Notes under the pieces: generated by a model
The model's input: the letters and a program-made list of their open reading frames with translations, nothing else
Database searches by the model: none
Told to the model about the DNA's origin: nothing
Translations under genes and position numbers: made by a program
Assembly: GCA_020832235.1 (NCBI GenBank)
Contig: JAFIEZ010000001.1
Location: forward strand, 1 to 44,055
Direction of reading: 5' to 3'
DNA from: Bacteroidota bacterium
GTDB taxonomy: Bacteria; Bacteroidota; Rhodothermia; Balneolales; HLUCCA01
DNA: 44,055 nt
In this document: positions 33,914 through 43,333 of the stretch, piece after piece
Numbering within the stretch: the first letter of the stretch is position 1
Layout of the letters: each line of letters begins with the position of its first letter

Positions 33914-34743
33914 AAACTAGCATCCATTCGGCCATAATTTTAGCGGCAGGTAAGAACACGCGCTTCGACACCGGTAAACCAAAATCACTGCAACCCATCG
34001 GCCAGGTCACCCTGCTGGAAAGGCAGATCCGTCAGCTTCATCGTGCCGGCATCCGACATATCGGTCTGATCACCGGATTCAGGGGGGATGTGCTTGAAAA
34101 ATACATCCACGAGCTGAATCCCAACCTGAAATTCCCCGTCACCATCATCCGAAACGAGCAATTCGAGCGTGGAAACGGTCTTTCTATTCTGGCGGCACGA
34201 TATTGGTTCAAGGAATTACAGCTCGGCACAGAGACCGCTTTTTTGTGCACCATGGCCGACCACGTGTTCGGCGACGATTTCTACGACCGCCTCATGCGGG
34301 AAGTCAAACCATCAAAACGAAATCCGCAACCGCTTGAACCTGCGATACTTCACCTGGCGGTAGACATGGTAAGCGGCAGCAACACCCATATCGACGTGGA
34401 AGATGTAACGAAAGTAGTCATCGACTTGGAAACAGCAATGGATACTTCCTATGACCCCGAGTCTGTTACTGGCGCACATATCGTGGAAATTGGCAAGCAT
34501 CTGCGCAGCTACAGCTACTACGACACCGGCTGTTTTCTGCTTCGGGAGGGGGTGTTCAATGCGGTTGAGGAGGCTAGCCGTTCGGTTGGGGAGGGGATTT
34601 CAGACACGGTTACCCTGCTAACAAAGCGCAACGAAGCACGTGTTATAGATGTGAGCGGGGTTTTCTGGAGTGATGTAGATACCCCGGAGGACTTCGAAAC
34701 TACCACAAAACTGCTTAATGCAGAAAAGCCTCGATTCGCTTAG
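33910..34743 (+). CDS. Nucleotidyltransferase, inositol-1-phosphate cytidylyltransferase-like
   Basis: The product is 277 aa. The N-terminal AIILAAGKNTRFDTGKPKSL carries the nucleotide-binding G-x-x-R and the K-P-K loop of sugar-phosphate nucleotidyltransferases; MADHVFGDDFYDRL provides the metal-binding aspartate. The SDVDTPEDFE ending is typical of the cytidylyltransferase members. It is coupled to the CDP-alcohol phosphotransferase and convergent with the inositol-phosphate synthase gene, whose 3-prime end it overlaps by 29 bases. It probably makes CDP-inositol, or another CDP-alcohol; inference from context. Confidence 0.82.
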   Translation: MKTSIHSAIILAAGKNTRFDTGKPKSLQPIGQVTLLERQIRQLHRAGIRHIGLITGFRGDVLEKYIHELNPNLKFPVTIIRNEQFERGNGLSILAARYWFKELQLGTETAFLCTMADHVFGDDFYDRLMREVKPSKRNPQPLEPAILHLAVDMVSGSNTHIDVEDVTKVVIDLETAMDTSYDPESVTGAHIVEIGKHLRSYSYYDTGCFLLREGVFNAVEEASRSVGEGISDTVTLLTKRNEARVIDVSGVFWSDVDTPEDFETTTKLLNAEKPRFA

Positions 34744-35788
34744 TTACCTCGGTTTCGGTCACATTCACGGCAGGATGTTTAAACCCATAACTAGAAATCT
34801 CCTGTACCGTCCCGGTTCTGCCACGGTCTTTGGCGACCTTCAACATGCGGATGACATCCATCATCACACCGGCACTGTTCGGACTGTCCTGCACCGTGAG
34901 CTTCAACTCCAGTTCGAAAGGAACGTCACCGAATTGCTTACCGCGCACATTGATATAACACACTTTAGTGTCGTTCAGATGCGGCACATAATCGCTGGGA
35001 CCGATACGAAGACTAGGTTCGGCTTTAAGTTCGTAGTTGTCGAAAACGGTTTTAACAGCGCTGGTTTTTGAAATACGCTTGGATGACAGCCTCGACTCAT
35101 CAATCATATTCTCAAAGTCGGTGTTACCGCCCACGTTGAGCTGATATAAGTTATCGATGGAAAATCCGCGCTCAATCATATGCTCAACCAGAAGTCGGTT
35201 CAAAAACGTAGCACCAAACTGCGATTTGATATCGTCACCGGCGCAAACGAGTCCGGCTTCGGCGAATTTCTTGTCATACTCTGGCGTTGAGCAGATAAAA
35301 ACCGGAATGGCGTTAATAAATCCGACTCCGGCAGCAATAGCTGCATCCGCGTAAAAACGGGCAGCTTTCTCACTGCCAACAGGCAGATAGCACATCAGAA
35401 AATCGGGTTGTACACTTTTGAGATAGTCTACCACATTAACCGGCTCCTGGTCCTCATCCACCTGAAAACGGTCTTTCATATGAGGAGCAACACCGTCCAA
35501 AACCTCGCCTTTCACCACACGCACGCCGGTTTGAGGCACATCAGCAAATATAGCAGCACAATTCGGAGCCGACTTTATAGCCTCGCTTAATTCCGTACCA
35601 ACCTTTCGTGCGTCCACGTCGAGCGCACCAACCACCTCGATATCGGAAGGGGCATAACCGCCAATGCTCTTATGCATCAAACCATAGGTAATCTCTTGAT
35701 TCTTATAGTATTCAATACCTTGAATGAGTGAGGATGCGCAATTTCCAACGCCCGCAATCGCTATGCGTATTTTTTGGTTATTCGCCAT
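34715..35788 (-). CDS. ino1: myo-Inositol-1-phosphate synthase
   Basis: The product is 357 aa, the length of the compact bacterial and mycobacterial enzymes. The NAD-binding motif IAGVGNCASSLIQGIEYY is at the N terminus; VGALDVDARKVG, NAIPVFICSTPEYDKKF, DDIKSQFGATFLNRLL and NVGGNTDFENM are family hallmarks. The enzyme converts glucose 6-phosphate to myo-inositol 1-phosphate with NAD in the cytosol. It faces the CDP-alcohol and cytidylyltransferase genes tail to tail and shares a 90-base divergent promoter region with the MMPL exporter. Together these genes suggest synthesis of an inositol lipid or solute. Confidence 0.96.
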   Translation of the reverse strand: MANNQKIRIAIAGVGNCASSLIQGIEYYKNQEITYGLMHKSIGGYAPSDIEVVGALDVDARKVGTELSEAIKSAPNCAAIFADVPQTGVRVVKGEVLDGVAPHMKDRFQVDEDQEPVNVVDYLKSVQPDFLMCYLPVGSEKAARFYADAAIAAGVGFINAIPVFICSTPEYDKKFAEAGLVCAGDDIKSQFGATFLNRLLVEHMIERGFSIDNLYQLNVGGNTDFENMIDESRLSSKRISKTSAVKTVFDNYELKAEPSLRIGPSDYVPHLNDTKVCYINVRGKQFGDVPFELELKLTVQDSPNSAGVMMDVIRMLKVAKDRGRTGTVQEISSYGFKHPAVNVTETEVTKRIEAFLH

Positions 35789-35878
35789 AGAAAACCGGCC
35801 TAAAATCTCTAATATTTACTAATAAATTGAGCACAATATTATCCCTAAACCACGAGAATTGCAATCTTTTAAACTAAA

Positions 35879-38485
35879 ATGAAATTCCTCTCCAGGCTTT
35901 TGACCTTTTCGTTGCGACACCCTGCAGTGGTAATTTCAGGATATATTGTGCTCTCTGTGCTTTGTTGGCGGATGGTGACTCAAATTCAGGTAGATACCGA
36001 CATCGCCAATCTTTTGCCGGATGAAAATCCACATGTGCAGAGCATGCATCGAATTACCAGTCTTTTAGGTAGTGAAGACCGGGTGGAAGTGCTATTCCCG
36101 GCTTCCTATGAGGGCTGGCTTGCAGACGCCCAACGCTTTGCAGAACGCATGATGCTGCTCGAGCGGAACGGCATGCCCGTGTACTCGGCCTTTGAACTGC
36201 AAAACGACACCCGCCTGCTTCGCGACAACATCCTGTATTTCTTGACCGATGCTGAACTGGACAGGTTAGAGACCCGGCTGGCATATGAGACGGAACAACT
36301 CCGGTTACGGTCGAACCCTTTTTATGTTGAGTTTGATGAGGATCGCGATGAGGTTGAGGCACTCGACAACTGGTTCATCGACATCCCACCCGAATTTTAC
36401 CTGAATCGCGACAGCACACAGGTCCTGATGCGGTTCTCTCCCACCGGATCCAAGGCAGATGTTGGATTCGTTGAACATCTGTTCGCACAAACCGACAGCC
36501 TGGCGTGGGCATTTGCTCAGGAACTTCCTATTGCCGACGCCGAAATTTTATATGGTGGAAACCTCTATCATCACATCCTGAAATTTCGCGACATTCAGTC
36601 CACACTGAACTTTGCCGTTGTTTTCGGTGTCATCTCCATCCTCGGTTTTCTGATGTTGTACAGTATGCGACTGGCCCGGCGTTTTATGCGTAATGATCGC
36701 ATTGGAGTATCTCGCAGTACCCTTTGGCTGCTGGCCTGGAGTATCGCAGTAGTGATAATTATTCTGCTGCCGCTGGTTGTTGCCCTGCTTATTACGTATG
36801 CCTCGGGTTTTCTGATGTTCGCAAACCTGAACATCATGACTACGGTGCTCATTGCCATCTTGTTGGGAGTTACGCTGGATTATGTGCTGCATTTTTTCTC
36901 CACCTACATGCGAAATCGGGCTGCTATGCGCGACCTGCGAGCGCTGATGGAGGCGTTTTATGATTGTGGGAAGGCGTTGTTGATTAGCTGCCTGACCAGC
37001 GGACTGGCGATGCTGGTGTTGCTTTTTTCATCGTTTCGGGGATTTTTTGAGTTTGGAGCCCTCTTTTTTGTGGGCATTGTCTCCACCTATTTCCTCACGA
37101 TAACCTTGTTTTCGGTGCTGATTATCGGACTCGACCGGTTGGTCGTTCGACTGGAGAGTCGAGTGAGGAGCCGAGTGGATGCGGATAACAATACATCCTC
37201 CTTGCGCACAAACTTGAGTGCAGGCACTGACGCCGGATTTATCGTACGATTTCTGAACTCATTCAAGCGTCCGGTCTTTTACACTGCAGTGCTGCTCTTG
37301 GCACTGGCCTTGCTCTTTGTCCCCCGCATCGAGTTCGAATACGCATTTAATGAACTGGAACCTCGAACACCTACCGACAGCCGTTTTAACGAGGTTCGTC
37401 GTACATTTGATACCCAAACCCGAAATGACGCCGCTTTTTTCCTGTTCGAAACCCGTGAGCAGGCTATTCAAGCCGCGACGCTTCTCGCAGATACACTCCG
37501 GTTTGAAACTATCGGTCATATTGAAAGCATTCACGACCGGCTGCCCTTAACACCTGAAGAGCAGCTGAACAAGCTGCAACGCATTGCTGCCATACGCATG
37601 GCTTTGGAAGACCCGCTGTTGCGTGGGGCCATAGATGAACTCTCGGGCTATGAATGGTGGGAGGCGAGAACGCCTGAGGGTCCGGATGCTCCAAAAACCG
37701 AAGCCGTAGGGACTTCCGTTGCTGATACGGGCCAGCTCGCGGGCGACCATACCCAGCTCCTGCGCATGTTGCGCACCGCTGCACACCAAACCCAGCCCGT
37801 ATCGCTCGACAGCATACCGGACTCCATCAAGCAACGATTCATTACTTCCGAGGGCGAGGTTGGCAACCTGGTCATCATCTACCCGAATATGATGCTGGCG
37901 CACGGTCGTGCCTCTATCCGATTCAAAGAAGATGCCGCCGTTGTTCACGTAGATGGCCGAAACTGGTACGCAGCCAGCACGTCCATAATCGGAGCCAGCA
38001 TCCTTACCATTATGCAGGAGGAAGCAAGCTGGCTGATGATGGCCCCGCTTGCCGCCTGTCTGCTTTGTCTGATTGTGTTTTTTCGATCGTGGAAATGGGG
38101 CTTTCTCACATTTTTGCCTTTGTTCGCTTCACTGATGCTGCTCATCGGTGGTATGGCGGCTTTTGGCATGAAATTCAATATCTATAATATCATTGTGCTT
38201 CCGGCCGTTCTGGGCGTTGGCGCAGATAATGGCATCCATCTCTTCCACCAGCTACGGCTCATGATCGACGGCAAGGGAGCGAGGTCTTACACCGACATAC
38301 TGACCCATACCGGTACCTTTATCACGGCAAGCTCCTTTACCACCACTTTGGGATTTGCCGGACTTATTTTCACCAATCACCCGGGATTACAGTCGATGGG
38401 ATGGGTTGCTGTGGGCGGCATTTTATTATCACTGCTGTGCGCTGTTGCAGCAGCGGGATTAAAAAAAGGACAGCTTCACGAGTGA
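35879..38485 (+). CDS. MMPL/RND-family exporter
   Basis: The product is 868 aa. The layout is one N-terminal helix (about 15-32), a periplasmic domain (about 40-235), helices 2-6 (about 240-420), a helix near 460, a second periplasmic domain, and five C-terminal helices (about 710-865), the duplicated RND arrangement. Segments TLDYVLHFF and GADNGIHLFHQLRL hold the conserved acidic residues of the proton relay in each half. MMPL proteins move lipids across the inner membrane. Close similarity in outline to hopanoid exporter HpnN-like members suggests a lipid substrate; the divergent inositol-phosphate synthase supports an inositol-lipid link (inference). Confidence 0.88.
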   Translation: MKFLSRLLTFSLRHPAVVISGYIVLSVLCWRMVTQIQVDTDIANLLPDENPHVQSMHRITSLLGSEDRVEVLFPASYEGWLADAQRFAERMMLLERNGMPVYSAFELQNDTRLLRDNILYFLTDAELDRLETRLAYETEQLRLRSNPFYVEFDEDRDEVEALDNWFIDIPPEFYLNRDSTQVLMRFSPTGSKADVGFVEHLFAQTDSLAWAFAQELPIADAEILYGGNLYHHILKFRDIQSTLNFAVVFGVISILGFLMLYSMRLARRFMRNDRIGVSRSTLWLLAWSIAVVIIILLPLVVALLITYASGFLMFANLNIMTTVLIAILLGVTLDYVLHFFSTYMRNRAAMRDLRALMEAFYDCGKALLISCLTSGLAMLVLLFSSFRGFFEFGALFFVGIVSTYFLTITLFSVLIIGLDRLVVRLESRVRSRVDADNNTSSLRTNLSAGTDAGFIVRFLNSFKRPVFYTAVLLLALALLFVPRIEFEYAFNELEPRTPTDSRFNEVRRTFDTQTRNDAAFFLFETREQAIQAATLLADTLRFETIGHIESIHDRLPLTPEEQLNKLQRIAAIRMALEDPLLRGAIDELSGYEWWEARTPEGPDAPKTEAVGTSVADTGQLAGDHTQLLRMLRTAAHQTQPVSLDSIPDSIKQRFITSEGEVGNLVIIYPNMMLAHGRASIRFKEDAAVVHVDGRNWYAASTSIIGASILTIMQEEASWLMMAPLAACLLCLIVFFRSWKWGFLTFLPLFASLMLLIGGMAAFGMKFNIYNIIVLPAVLGVGADNGIHLFHQLRLMIDGKGARSYTDILTHTGTFITASSFTTTLGFAGLIFTNHPGLQSMGWVAVGGILLSLLCAVAAAGLKKGQLHE

Positions 38486-38495
38486 AACTGTCCTT
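38461..38495 (-). terminator. Rho-independent terminator after ahcY
   Basis: On the minus strand AAGGACAG and CTGTCCTT pair with extra pairing inside (TTCAC/GTGAA), then T7 follows. It overlaps the last codons of the MMPL gene on the other strand, and may serve both. Confidence 0.85.
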
Positions 38496-38524
38496 AAAGA
38501 GAACTCGGGGATATCAATTCATGT

Positions 38525-38540
38525 ACCGTTTGCAAACGGT
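38525..38540. other. Perfect 16-base palindrome
   Basis: ACCGTTTGCAAACGGT is fully symmetric and lies between the ahcY stop and its terminator. It may be a protein-binding site or simply part of the 3-prime structure. Confidence 0.5.
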
Positions 38541-38560
38541 CTAGAACCTAAACCGCCATC

Positions 38561-39871
38561 TTAGTATCGGTAATAATCCGGCTTGAACGGACCCTGAACT
38601 TCAACGCCAATATAGCTGGCCTGATCAGGAGTAAGTTCATCCAGTACCACACCCAACTTAGCCAGGTGCAGACGTGCAACCTGCTCATCCAGGTGTTTCG
38701 GCAAGGTATACACCTTATTTTCGTACTGGTCAACGTTATTCCAGAGCTCGATTTGAGCGATGGTCTGGTTGGTAAAGCTGGCCGACATTACAAAACTTGG
38801 GTGACCGGTAGCACAACCGAGGTTAACCAGACGTCCTTCAGCAAGAAGGATGATATCTTTACCGTCGATGGTGTACTTATCAACCTGAGGCTTGATGGTA
38901 TCTTTGGTGTTACCGAAGTTATCGTTCAGCCATTTCACATCAATTTCATTATCGAAGTGACCAATATTGGCAACAATGGCTTTGTCTTTCATCAGTTTGA
39001 AATGCTCAGCGGTGATGATATTCTTGTTACCTGTAGCTGTAACAACGATATCGGCTTCTTTAACAGCCTCAAGCATAGGCTTCACTTCAAATCCTTCCAT
39101 AGACGCCTGAAGCGCACAAATCGGATCGATTTCGGTAACGATTACACGTGCACCGGCACCACGAAGCGACTCGGCAGAACCTTTTCCAACATCACCGAAT
39201 CCGCCAACAACGGCAACTTTTCCGGCAATCATGATGTCGGTAGCGCGACGAATTGCATCCACACATGATTCACGGCAGCCGTACTTGTTATCGAATTTCG
39301 ACTTGGTAACGGAGTCATTCACGTTGATTGCAGGAACAGGAAGAGTACCTTTCTTCATGCGCTCATACAGACGAAGTACTCCAGTAGTGGTTTCTTCCGA
39401 AATGCCCTTAATGGCCTTAGACAGCTCAGGATATTGGTCGAGCACAACGTTGGTCAGGTCACCGCCGTCATCCAAAATCATATTCAACGGGCGATCGGTA
39501 CCGCCAAAGAACAACGTTTGTTCGATGCACCACTCATACTCAGGCTCGGTCATACCTTTCCAGGCAAAAACAGGAATTCCGGCAGCGGCGATAGCGGCGG
39601 CGGCGTGGTCTTGAGTAGAGAAAATATTACAGGATGACCATCGTACTTCAGCGCCTAGTTCAACTAAGGTTTCGATAAGTACAGCAGTCTGAATGGTCAT
39701 GTGCAGACATCCCGCAATACGGGCGCCCTTCAATGGCTGTTTTGGACCGTATTCTTCGCGAAGGGCCATAAGACCGGGCATTTCAGCCTCAGCCAGTGTA
39801 ATTTCTTTACGGCCCCAGTCGGCCAATGAAATGTCTTTAACTTTGTAGTTTAAAATCTTTTCGTCAATCAT
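38561..39871 (-). CDS. ahcY: S-adenosylhomocysteine hydrolase
   Basis: The product is 436 aa, full length for the bacterial/eukaryotic type. Substrate-site sequence [36 protein letters not shown], and the NAD site [18 protein letters not shown] are all present, as is the C-terminal KPDYYRY ending that closes the neighbouring cofactor site. It splits S-adenosylhomocysteine into adenosine and homocysteine and so relieves product inhibition of methyltransferases. It is transcribed alone: a strong terminator follows and 191 bases of leader precede it. The leader has a small hairpin (ACGGT/ACCGT) but no recognisable SAM or SAH riboswitch. Confidence 0.98.
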   Translation of the reverse strand: MIDEKILNYKVKDISLADWGRKEITLAEAEMPGLMALREEYGPKQPLKGARIAGCLHMTIQTAVLIETLVELGAEVRWSSCNIFSTQDHAAAAIAAAGIPVFAWKGMTEPEYEWCIEQTLFFGGTDRPLNMILDDGGDLTNVVLDQYPELSKAIKGISEETTTGVLRLYERMKKGTLPVPAINVNDSVTKSKFDNKYGCRESCVDAIRRATDIMIAGKVAVVGGFGDVGKGSAESLRGAGARVIVTEIDPICALQASMEGFEVKPMLEAVKEADIVVTATGNKNIITAEHFKLMKDKAIVANIGHFDNEIDVKWLNDNFGNTKDTIKPQVDKYTIDGKDIILLAEGRLVNLGCATGHPSFVMSASFTNQTIAQIELWNNVDQYENKVYTLPKHLDEQVARLHLAKLGVVLDELTPDQASYIGVEVQGPFKPDYYRY

Positions 39872-40062
39872 GGATAGGAATTAGATAAAATGAATAAAAA
39901 TAATGCAATAAGATACGGTTTAGAGACCGTAATCCCAATGTTTCCTGAGGGGAGAAATGGTTTTTTAGTTAAAACGAAAATAGTAATTTCTTAAAATTAA
40001 CCTTGCTAAATAGCGCGTTTCGTTAGCTGAAAATAGCCTTGAACCGGTGTTGGACAATCAAA

Positions 40063-40614
40063 CTAACGTAAAGCAACGCCGGTATGTTCCTGAATCAGTT
40101 CAAGAATTTTGGCATAATCGCGTTGATGCCCACCGGAACCCATTTCTGTACTGATGTACCGCCCGTCGGGACCAATGAACACTTTGTATGGGATGCCGGA
40201 TATTTCCAGTTTTGTCGCAACACCGGTATCGTCATAAACAAAGATGAATTCATAATCGTGATTAGCCATGAATCGTCGAACATCCTCCATTTCATCGCTC
40301 CAACCTGGCGATACCGCCAGAACAACGAATTGATCGGGGAACTCGTCCAGGATCTGTTGAAATGTAGGCATGCTATTCAGGCAGGGTACGCACCATGTTT
40401 CCCAGAAGTCCACGAGCACGAGTTTACCTTCGAAATCGGATACATTGATTCGCGTTTCACCGTCTTGAATCGACACAAAACTTGCATTTTCGATGGTTTC
40501 AAGATAATCTGCACTGCCCGATACACTCGTTCGGTTCGAGCGAATGTCTGCGATTGTTATCCCCACAAGTGCAAGGATTGTGATTCCGACGAGAAATTTT
40601 AATACTGTTTTCAT
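40063..40614 (-). CDS. TlpA-like thioredoxin-fold protein
   Basis: The product is 183 aa. One N-terminal hydrophobic segment (FLVGITILALVGITIADI) acts as signal anchor, placing the domain in the periplasm. The active site is WETWCVPCLNSM (about residue 70), followed by ISGIPYKVFIGPDG with the cis-proline. This matches the TlpA/ResA group that keeps periplasmic cysteines reduced, for example in cytochrome maturation or for cysteine-rich envelope proteins. It is a single gene between ahcY and the methyltransferase. Confidence 0.92.
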   Translation of the reverse strand: MKTVLKFLVGITILALVGITIADIRSNRTSVSGSADYLETIENASFVSIQDGETRINVSDFEGKLVLVDFWETWCVPCLNSMPTFQQILDEFPDQFVVLAVSPGWSDEMEDVRRFMANHDYEFIFVYDDTGVATKLEISGIPYKVFIGPDGRYISTEMGSGGHQRDYAKILELIQEHTGVALR

Positions 40615-40863
40615 GTGTGATCGCTGTTATTTCTGCCTTAAATTCCGCATGCAGGTGTTACTGTTTTGATATCGATCGAATGATCACTTTGGATATATGC
40701 CGCAATGACGTTGATTCGCAAAAACAGCTACACTTCAGATAACGGTTTCGTTTTAAATAAGTTAACGCTTTTTGATTGGCGATAGTTTATAATCATCGAA
40801 AATGATTGTAAAGAGGGAATCTCGTACCTTGCGGTAGTCCAGCTGAAATACTGTAATGTAGTT

Positions 40864-41046
40864 TTGGCGGATCCGAATGTGAAACGAGCTTTTTACCGGG
40901 ATGCTTACTTAGACAACGTACTGTCTTACAGGCGCGATGATGTTAAAACATCCCTGCTGCGCATTGCTGGCTATGTTTTGTATCAAGTTCGTAACCGAAG
41001 TGCAGAACGGGTATCTGCACCAAATTCAATAAATACCTTCTTTTGA
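40864..41046 (+). CDS. Possible small protein coupled to the methyltransferase gene
   Basis: A 60-codon frame (possible TTG start at 40864, or a GTG a few codons later) has a basic, partly helical product (DDVKTSLLRIAGYVLYQVRN). Its stop overlaps the putative TTG start of the methyltransferase by four bases (TTGA). That coupling is the only reason to list it; no family is recognised and no good ribosome site is visible. Confidence 0.3.
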   Translation: MADPNVKRAFYRDAYLDNVLSYRRDDVKTSLLRIAGYVLYQVRNRSAERVSAPNSINTFF

Positions 41047-41747
41047 AACAATCTGATGCTACAGTTCGTTGTGAGACCTCCGTTTTGACCTGTCCGCTTT
41101 GCGGCAAAGAAGCTCCCGAATGGTCTGATCACGGGTTAATGTCGCAGGATAAGCGTGCGTTTTATTTATGCGACCGATGCAGTCTGATATATTGTTCACC
41201 CGTCACCTACCTGCCTTTTGATGTAGAACAGTCTCGTTACGAACTACATGAAAACAACTTGGAAGACCCCCACTACCTTTCCTTTCTTTCGAGGGTACTT
41301 GCTCCTGTGCAAGAACGATTACATGGAGGGATGCTTGCATTAGACTATGGAAGCGGACCTGGTCCGACCATGCCCGTACTGTTGGAATCGTATGGTATCT
41401 CTTGTGCCCTTTACGATCCTATTTATGCCCCGAACGCTCCGTCAGGTCAGTTTGATCTCATAACCAGTACCGAGACCTTTGAGCACTTTCAGCATGTGTC
41501 GTCGTCGCTGGAACATATTCGTTCGCTGCTCAAACCGGGCGGGCTGCTTTGCATCATGACCGAGCAGTGGACGGATATTAAGCGTTTTTCCAACTGGTAT
41601 TACACCCGCGACGATACCCATGTATGCTTTTATCATAGTCGCACATTCGACTGGATTGGCAACCATTACGGGCTAAAATTGCTTCACAACGATGGGAAAC
41701 GGGTAGTTTGCTACCAAAAAATAATAAAGAAACCACATGACGAATAG
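41043..41747 (+). CDS. Class I SAM-dependent methyltransferase with N-terminal zinc ribbon
   Basis: The product is 234 aa, probably from TTG 41043; no ATG precedes the conserved part. Residues about 17-50 carry CPLC and CDRC, a likely zinc ribbon. The SAM-binding core follows: LDYGSGPGPTMPVLL (motif I), DLITSTETFEHF (motif II/III) and LKPGGLLCIMTEQW. This resembles small methyltransferases that act on metabolites or lipids; the substrate is not evident. The nearby ahcY removes the by-product of such reactions but is not in the same operon. Confidence 0.85.
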   Translation: MKQSDATVRCETSVLTCPLCGKEAPEWSDHGLMSQDKRAFYLCDRCSLIYCSPVTYLPFDVEQSRYELHENNLEDPHYLSFLSRVLAPVQERLHGGMLALDYGSGPGPTMPVLLESYGISCALYDPIYAPNAPSGQFDLITSTETFEHFQHVSSSLEHIRSLLKPGGLLCIMTEQWTDIKRFSNWYYTRDDTHVCFYHSRTFDWIGNHYGLKLLHNDGKRVVCYQKIIKKPHDE

Positions 41748-41930
41748 TGGTGATAACAGAACAAGGGTTTACCATTCAATGGAATGCCTCAAAAATCCAA
41801 CCGCCTTGTGGAATTAACGCCATAGCTTTGCCGTATTAAGCAGAGCTATGAACAAGCCTTCATCCATAAATTTAAAACCTTTCTTGACCTGAGGAAATCA
41901 ACTTCGTATATTTGAAGTCTTGCACGAAAT

Positions 41931-42007
41931 GCACCCGTAGCTCAACTGGATAGAGTACCTGACTACGAATCAGGCGGTTCCAAGTTCGAATCTTGGCGGG
42001 TGTACCA
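41931..42007 (+). tRNA. tRNA-Arg (anticodon ACG)
   Basis: A full cloverleaf is visible: acceptor GCACCCG with CGGGTGT, D arm GCTC/GAG(T) around AACTGGAT, anticodon stem CCTGA/TCAGG with loop CTACGAA (anticodon ACG at its centre), T arm CCAAG/CTTGG around TTCGAAT, discriminator A. CCA (42005-42007) is encoded. The tyrosine integrase gene starts about 150 bases downstream, so its 3-prime half is a likely attachment site. Confidence 0.97.
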
Positions 42008-42012
42008 GAAAA

Positions 42013-42052
42013 TAAGCCCTGAATTGCTTCAAACGCGGTTCAGGGCTTTTTT
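42013..42052 (+). terminator. Rho-independent terminator after tRNA-Arg
   Basis: AGCCCTGAA and TTCAGGGCT form a stem followed by TTTTTTG, immediately after the tRNA. Confidence 0.85.
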
Positions 42053-42095
42053 GTTTGTGGGAATTGGGAAAGATTCTTCCCGTTTTTTATTATAG

Positions 42096-42129
42096 GTGTG
42101 GTCAAAAGTGTGGTCATTTTTGACCACAC
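42096..42129. promoter_or_regulatory. Direct and inverted GTGTGGTCA sites upstream of the integrase
   Basis: GTGTGGTCA (42096-42104) is repeated roughly at 42108-42116 (AGTGTGGTCA) and in inverted form TGACCACAC at 42121-42129. The cluster sits 26 bases before the chosen integrase start, as expected for a regulator, excisionase or integrase arm-binding site. Confidence 0.6.
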
Positions 42130-42154
42130 TCATAAAATACAAATAAAGATCCCC

Positions 42155-43285
42155 ATGGCTAGCTTAAGAAAGCGAGGCGACCGGTATGAAGCCGTATTCC
42201 GCCGCACACACAATGGTAGGAAACAAGAGGTCCACTTTTCTTTGCGGACTAGCAGCAAAACCATCGCTTCCAAACATCTGAGGAAGCTCGAGGTTGAACA
42301 AGATCAGGGGATTGTCAATGTGTTCGATAATTTCAACTTCAGAACTTGGGTTGAGTCAGGGCAAGGCACACAGAGTAGTGAGCAAGTAACCTTACTCGGG
42401 GCCATTGACCGTTTTTTAGAAGCCCGTGACGACATAAGGGAAAAAACTCGTGCTGGATACAGGGATATACTCACCAATATGAGTAACCACATCTCTCCTA
42501 CTATGCCGATTTCAATGGTGACTCAAACGGACATCCGGGATTACTTGAAAACCGGCAACAGGAAACCAGTCAGCCAGAATACATATTTGCGACACATTTG
42601 TGTCTTTTTTAGATGGGTTGAACAACAGGGTCTTGTGAGCACTGATCCATCAGCGGGAATTCAGAAGAAGCCTGTTACGGAAACACTTGCCGATAAGATT
42701 ATCAGCGAAGTTGAACTGTACCTTCTACTGCAAACACACGAGGGGTATATTGCAACCCAAGAAGCAGCTGGACTGATAAATCGCGATTCGCAGCGGCAGT
42801 TATGGTTCAGACCCCTAATAATGACCTACTTCTATGCTGGACTGCGCCTGTCTGAAGGGTTGAACCTCAAGTGGCGTAATGTTGATCTAAATAGTCGTTT
42901 GATGAGTGTTCCCAACGCGAAAGGCGGAAAAACTATTGTTGTAGCGATGCAGCAGAAACTGGTCGATGAGCTTAAGAGATGGAAGTCATTCAAAACAGGT
43001 GAACTTGTTTTCCCTAGCGTTAGAGACGGGTTAACTAAGGAGATCCCCATGGTTGCAGGGACCGTGCAAAAATGCTTCAAACGTACGGTAAGAGCCGCAG
43101 GGTTAAGCGATTCTATCCACATCCACAGTCTCCGTCATTCCTGCGTGACGCATCTACTCAGCAAGGGAGTTGACATTCTTACGGTGAACCAGACTCTACG
43201 ACACTCTTCACTTGATGTAACACGTGGGTATCAGCACCTGACTCCACACGACACACTCGCCAAGTTCGATAAATTAGGCCTGTAA
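42155..43285 (+). CDS. Tyrosine recombinase / integrase
   Basis: The product is about 376 aa from ATG 42155 (MASLRKRGDR, the usual N terminus of this integrase type); a frame to 42098 would run through the repeat sites. It has an N-terminal arm-binding region, a SAM-like core-binding domain (about 95-180) and a catalytic domain with AGLRLSEGL (Arg), a Lys in NAKGGKT, HSLRHSCVTH (HxxR), LRHSS (His) and the Tyr nucleophile in RGYQHL. All catalytic residues are visible. Position beside tRNA-Arg suggests it inserted its element there. Confidence 0.93.
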   Translation: MASLRKRGDRYEAVFRRTHNGRKQEVHFSLRTSSKTIASKHLRKLEVEQDQGIVNVFDNFNFRTWVESGQGTQSSEQVTLLGAIDRFLEARDDIREKTRAGYRDILTNMSNHISPTMPISMVTQTDIRDYLKTGNRKPVSQNTYLRHICVFFRWVEQQGLVSTDPSAGIQKKPVTETLADKIISEVELYLLLQTHEGYIATQEAAGLINRDSQRQLWFRPLIMTYFYAGLRLSEGLNLKWRNVDLNSRLMSVPNAKGGKTIVVAMQQKLVDELKRWKSFKTGELVFPSVRDGLTKEIPMVAGTVQKCFKRTVRAAGLSDSIHIHSLRHSCVTHLLSKGVDILTVNQTLRHSSLDVTRGYQHLTPHDTLAKFDKLGL

Positions 43286-43333
43286 TCGGGTATAAGAACC
43301 ATGGTAACCAACCTTAACCAATCCAAAATTACC

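Noticed and set aside
39872-40062. SAM or SAH riboswitch in the ahcY leader
   Set aside because: Only one short hairpin (ACGGT/ACCGT) is visible; no known conserved core could be matched.
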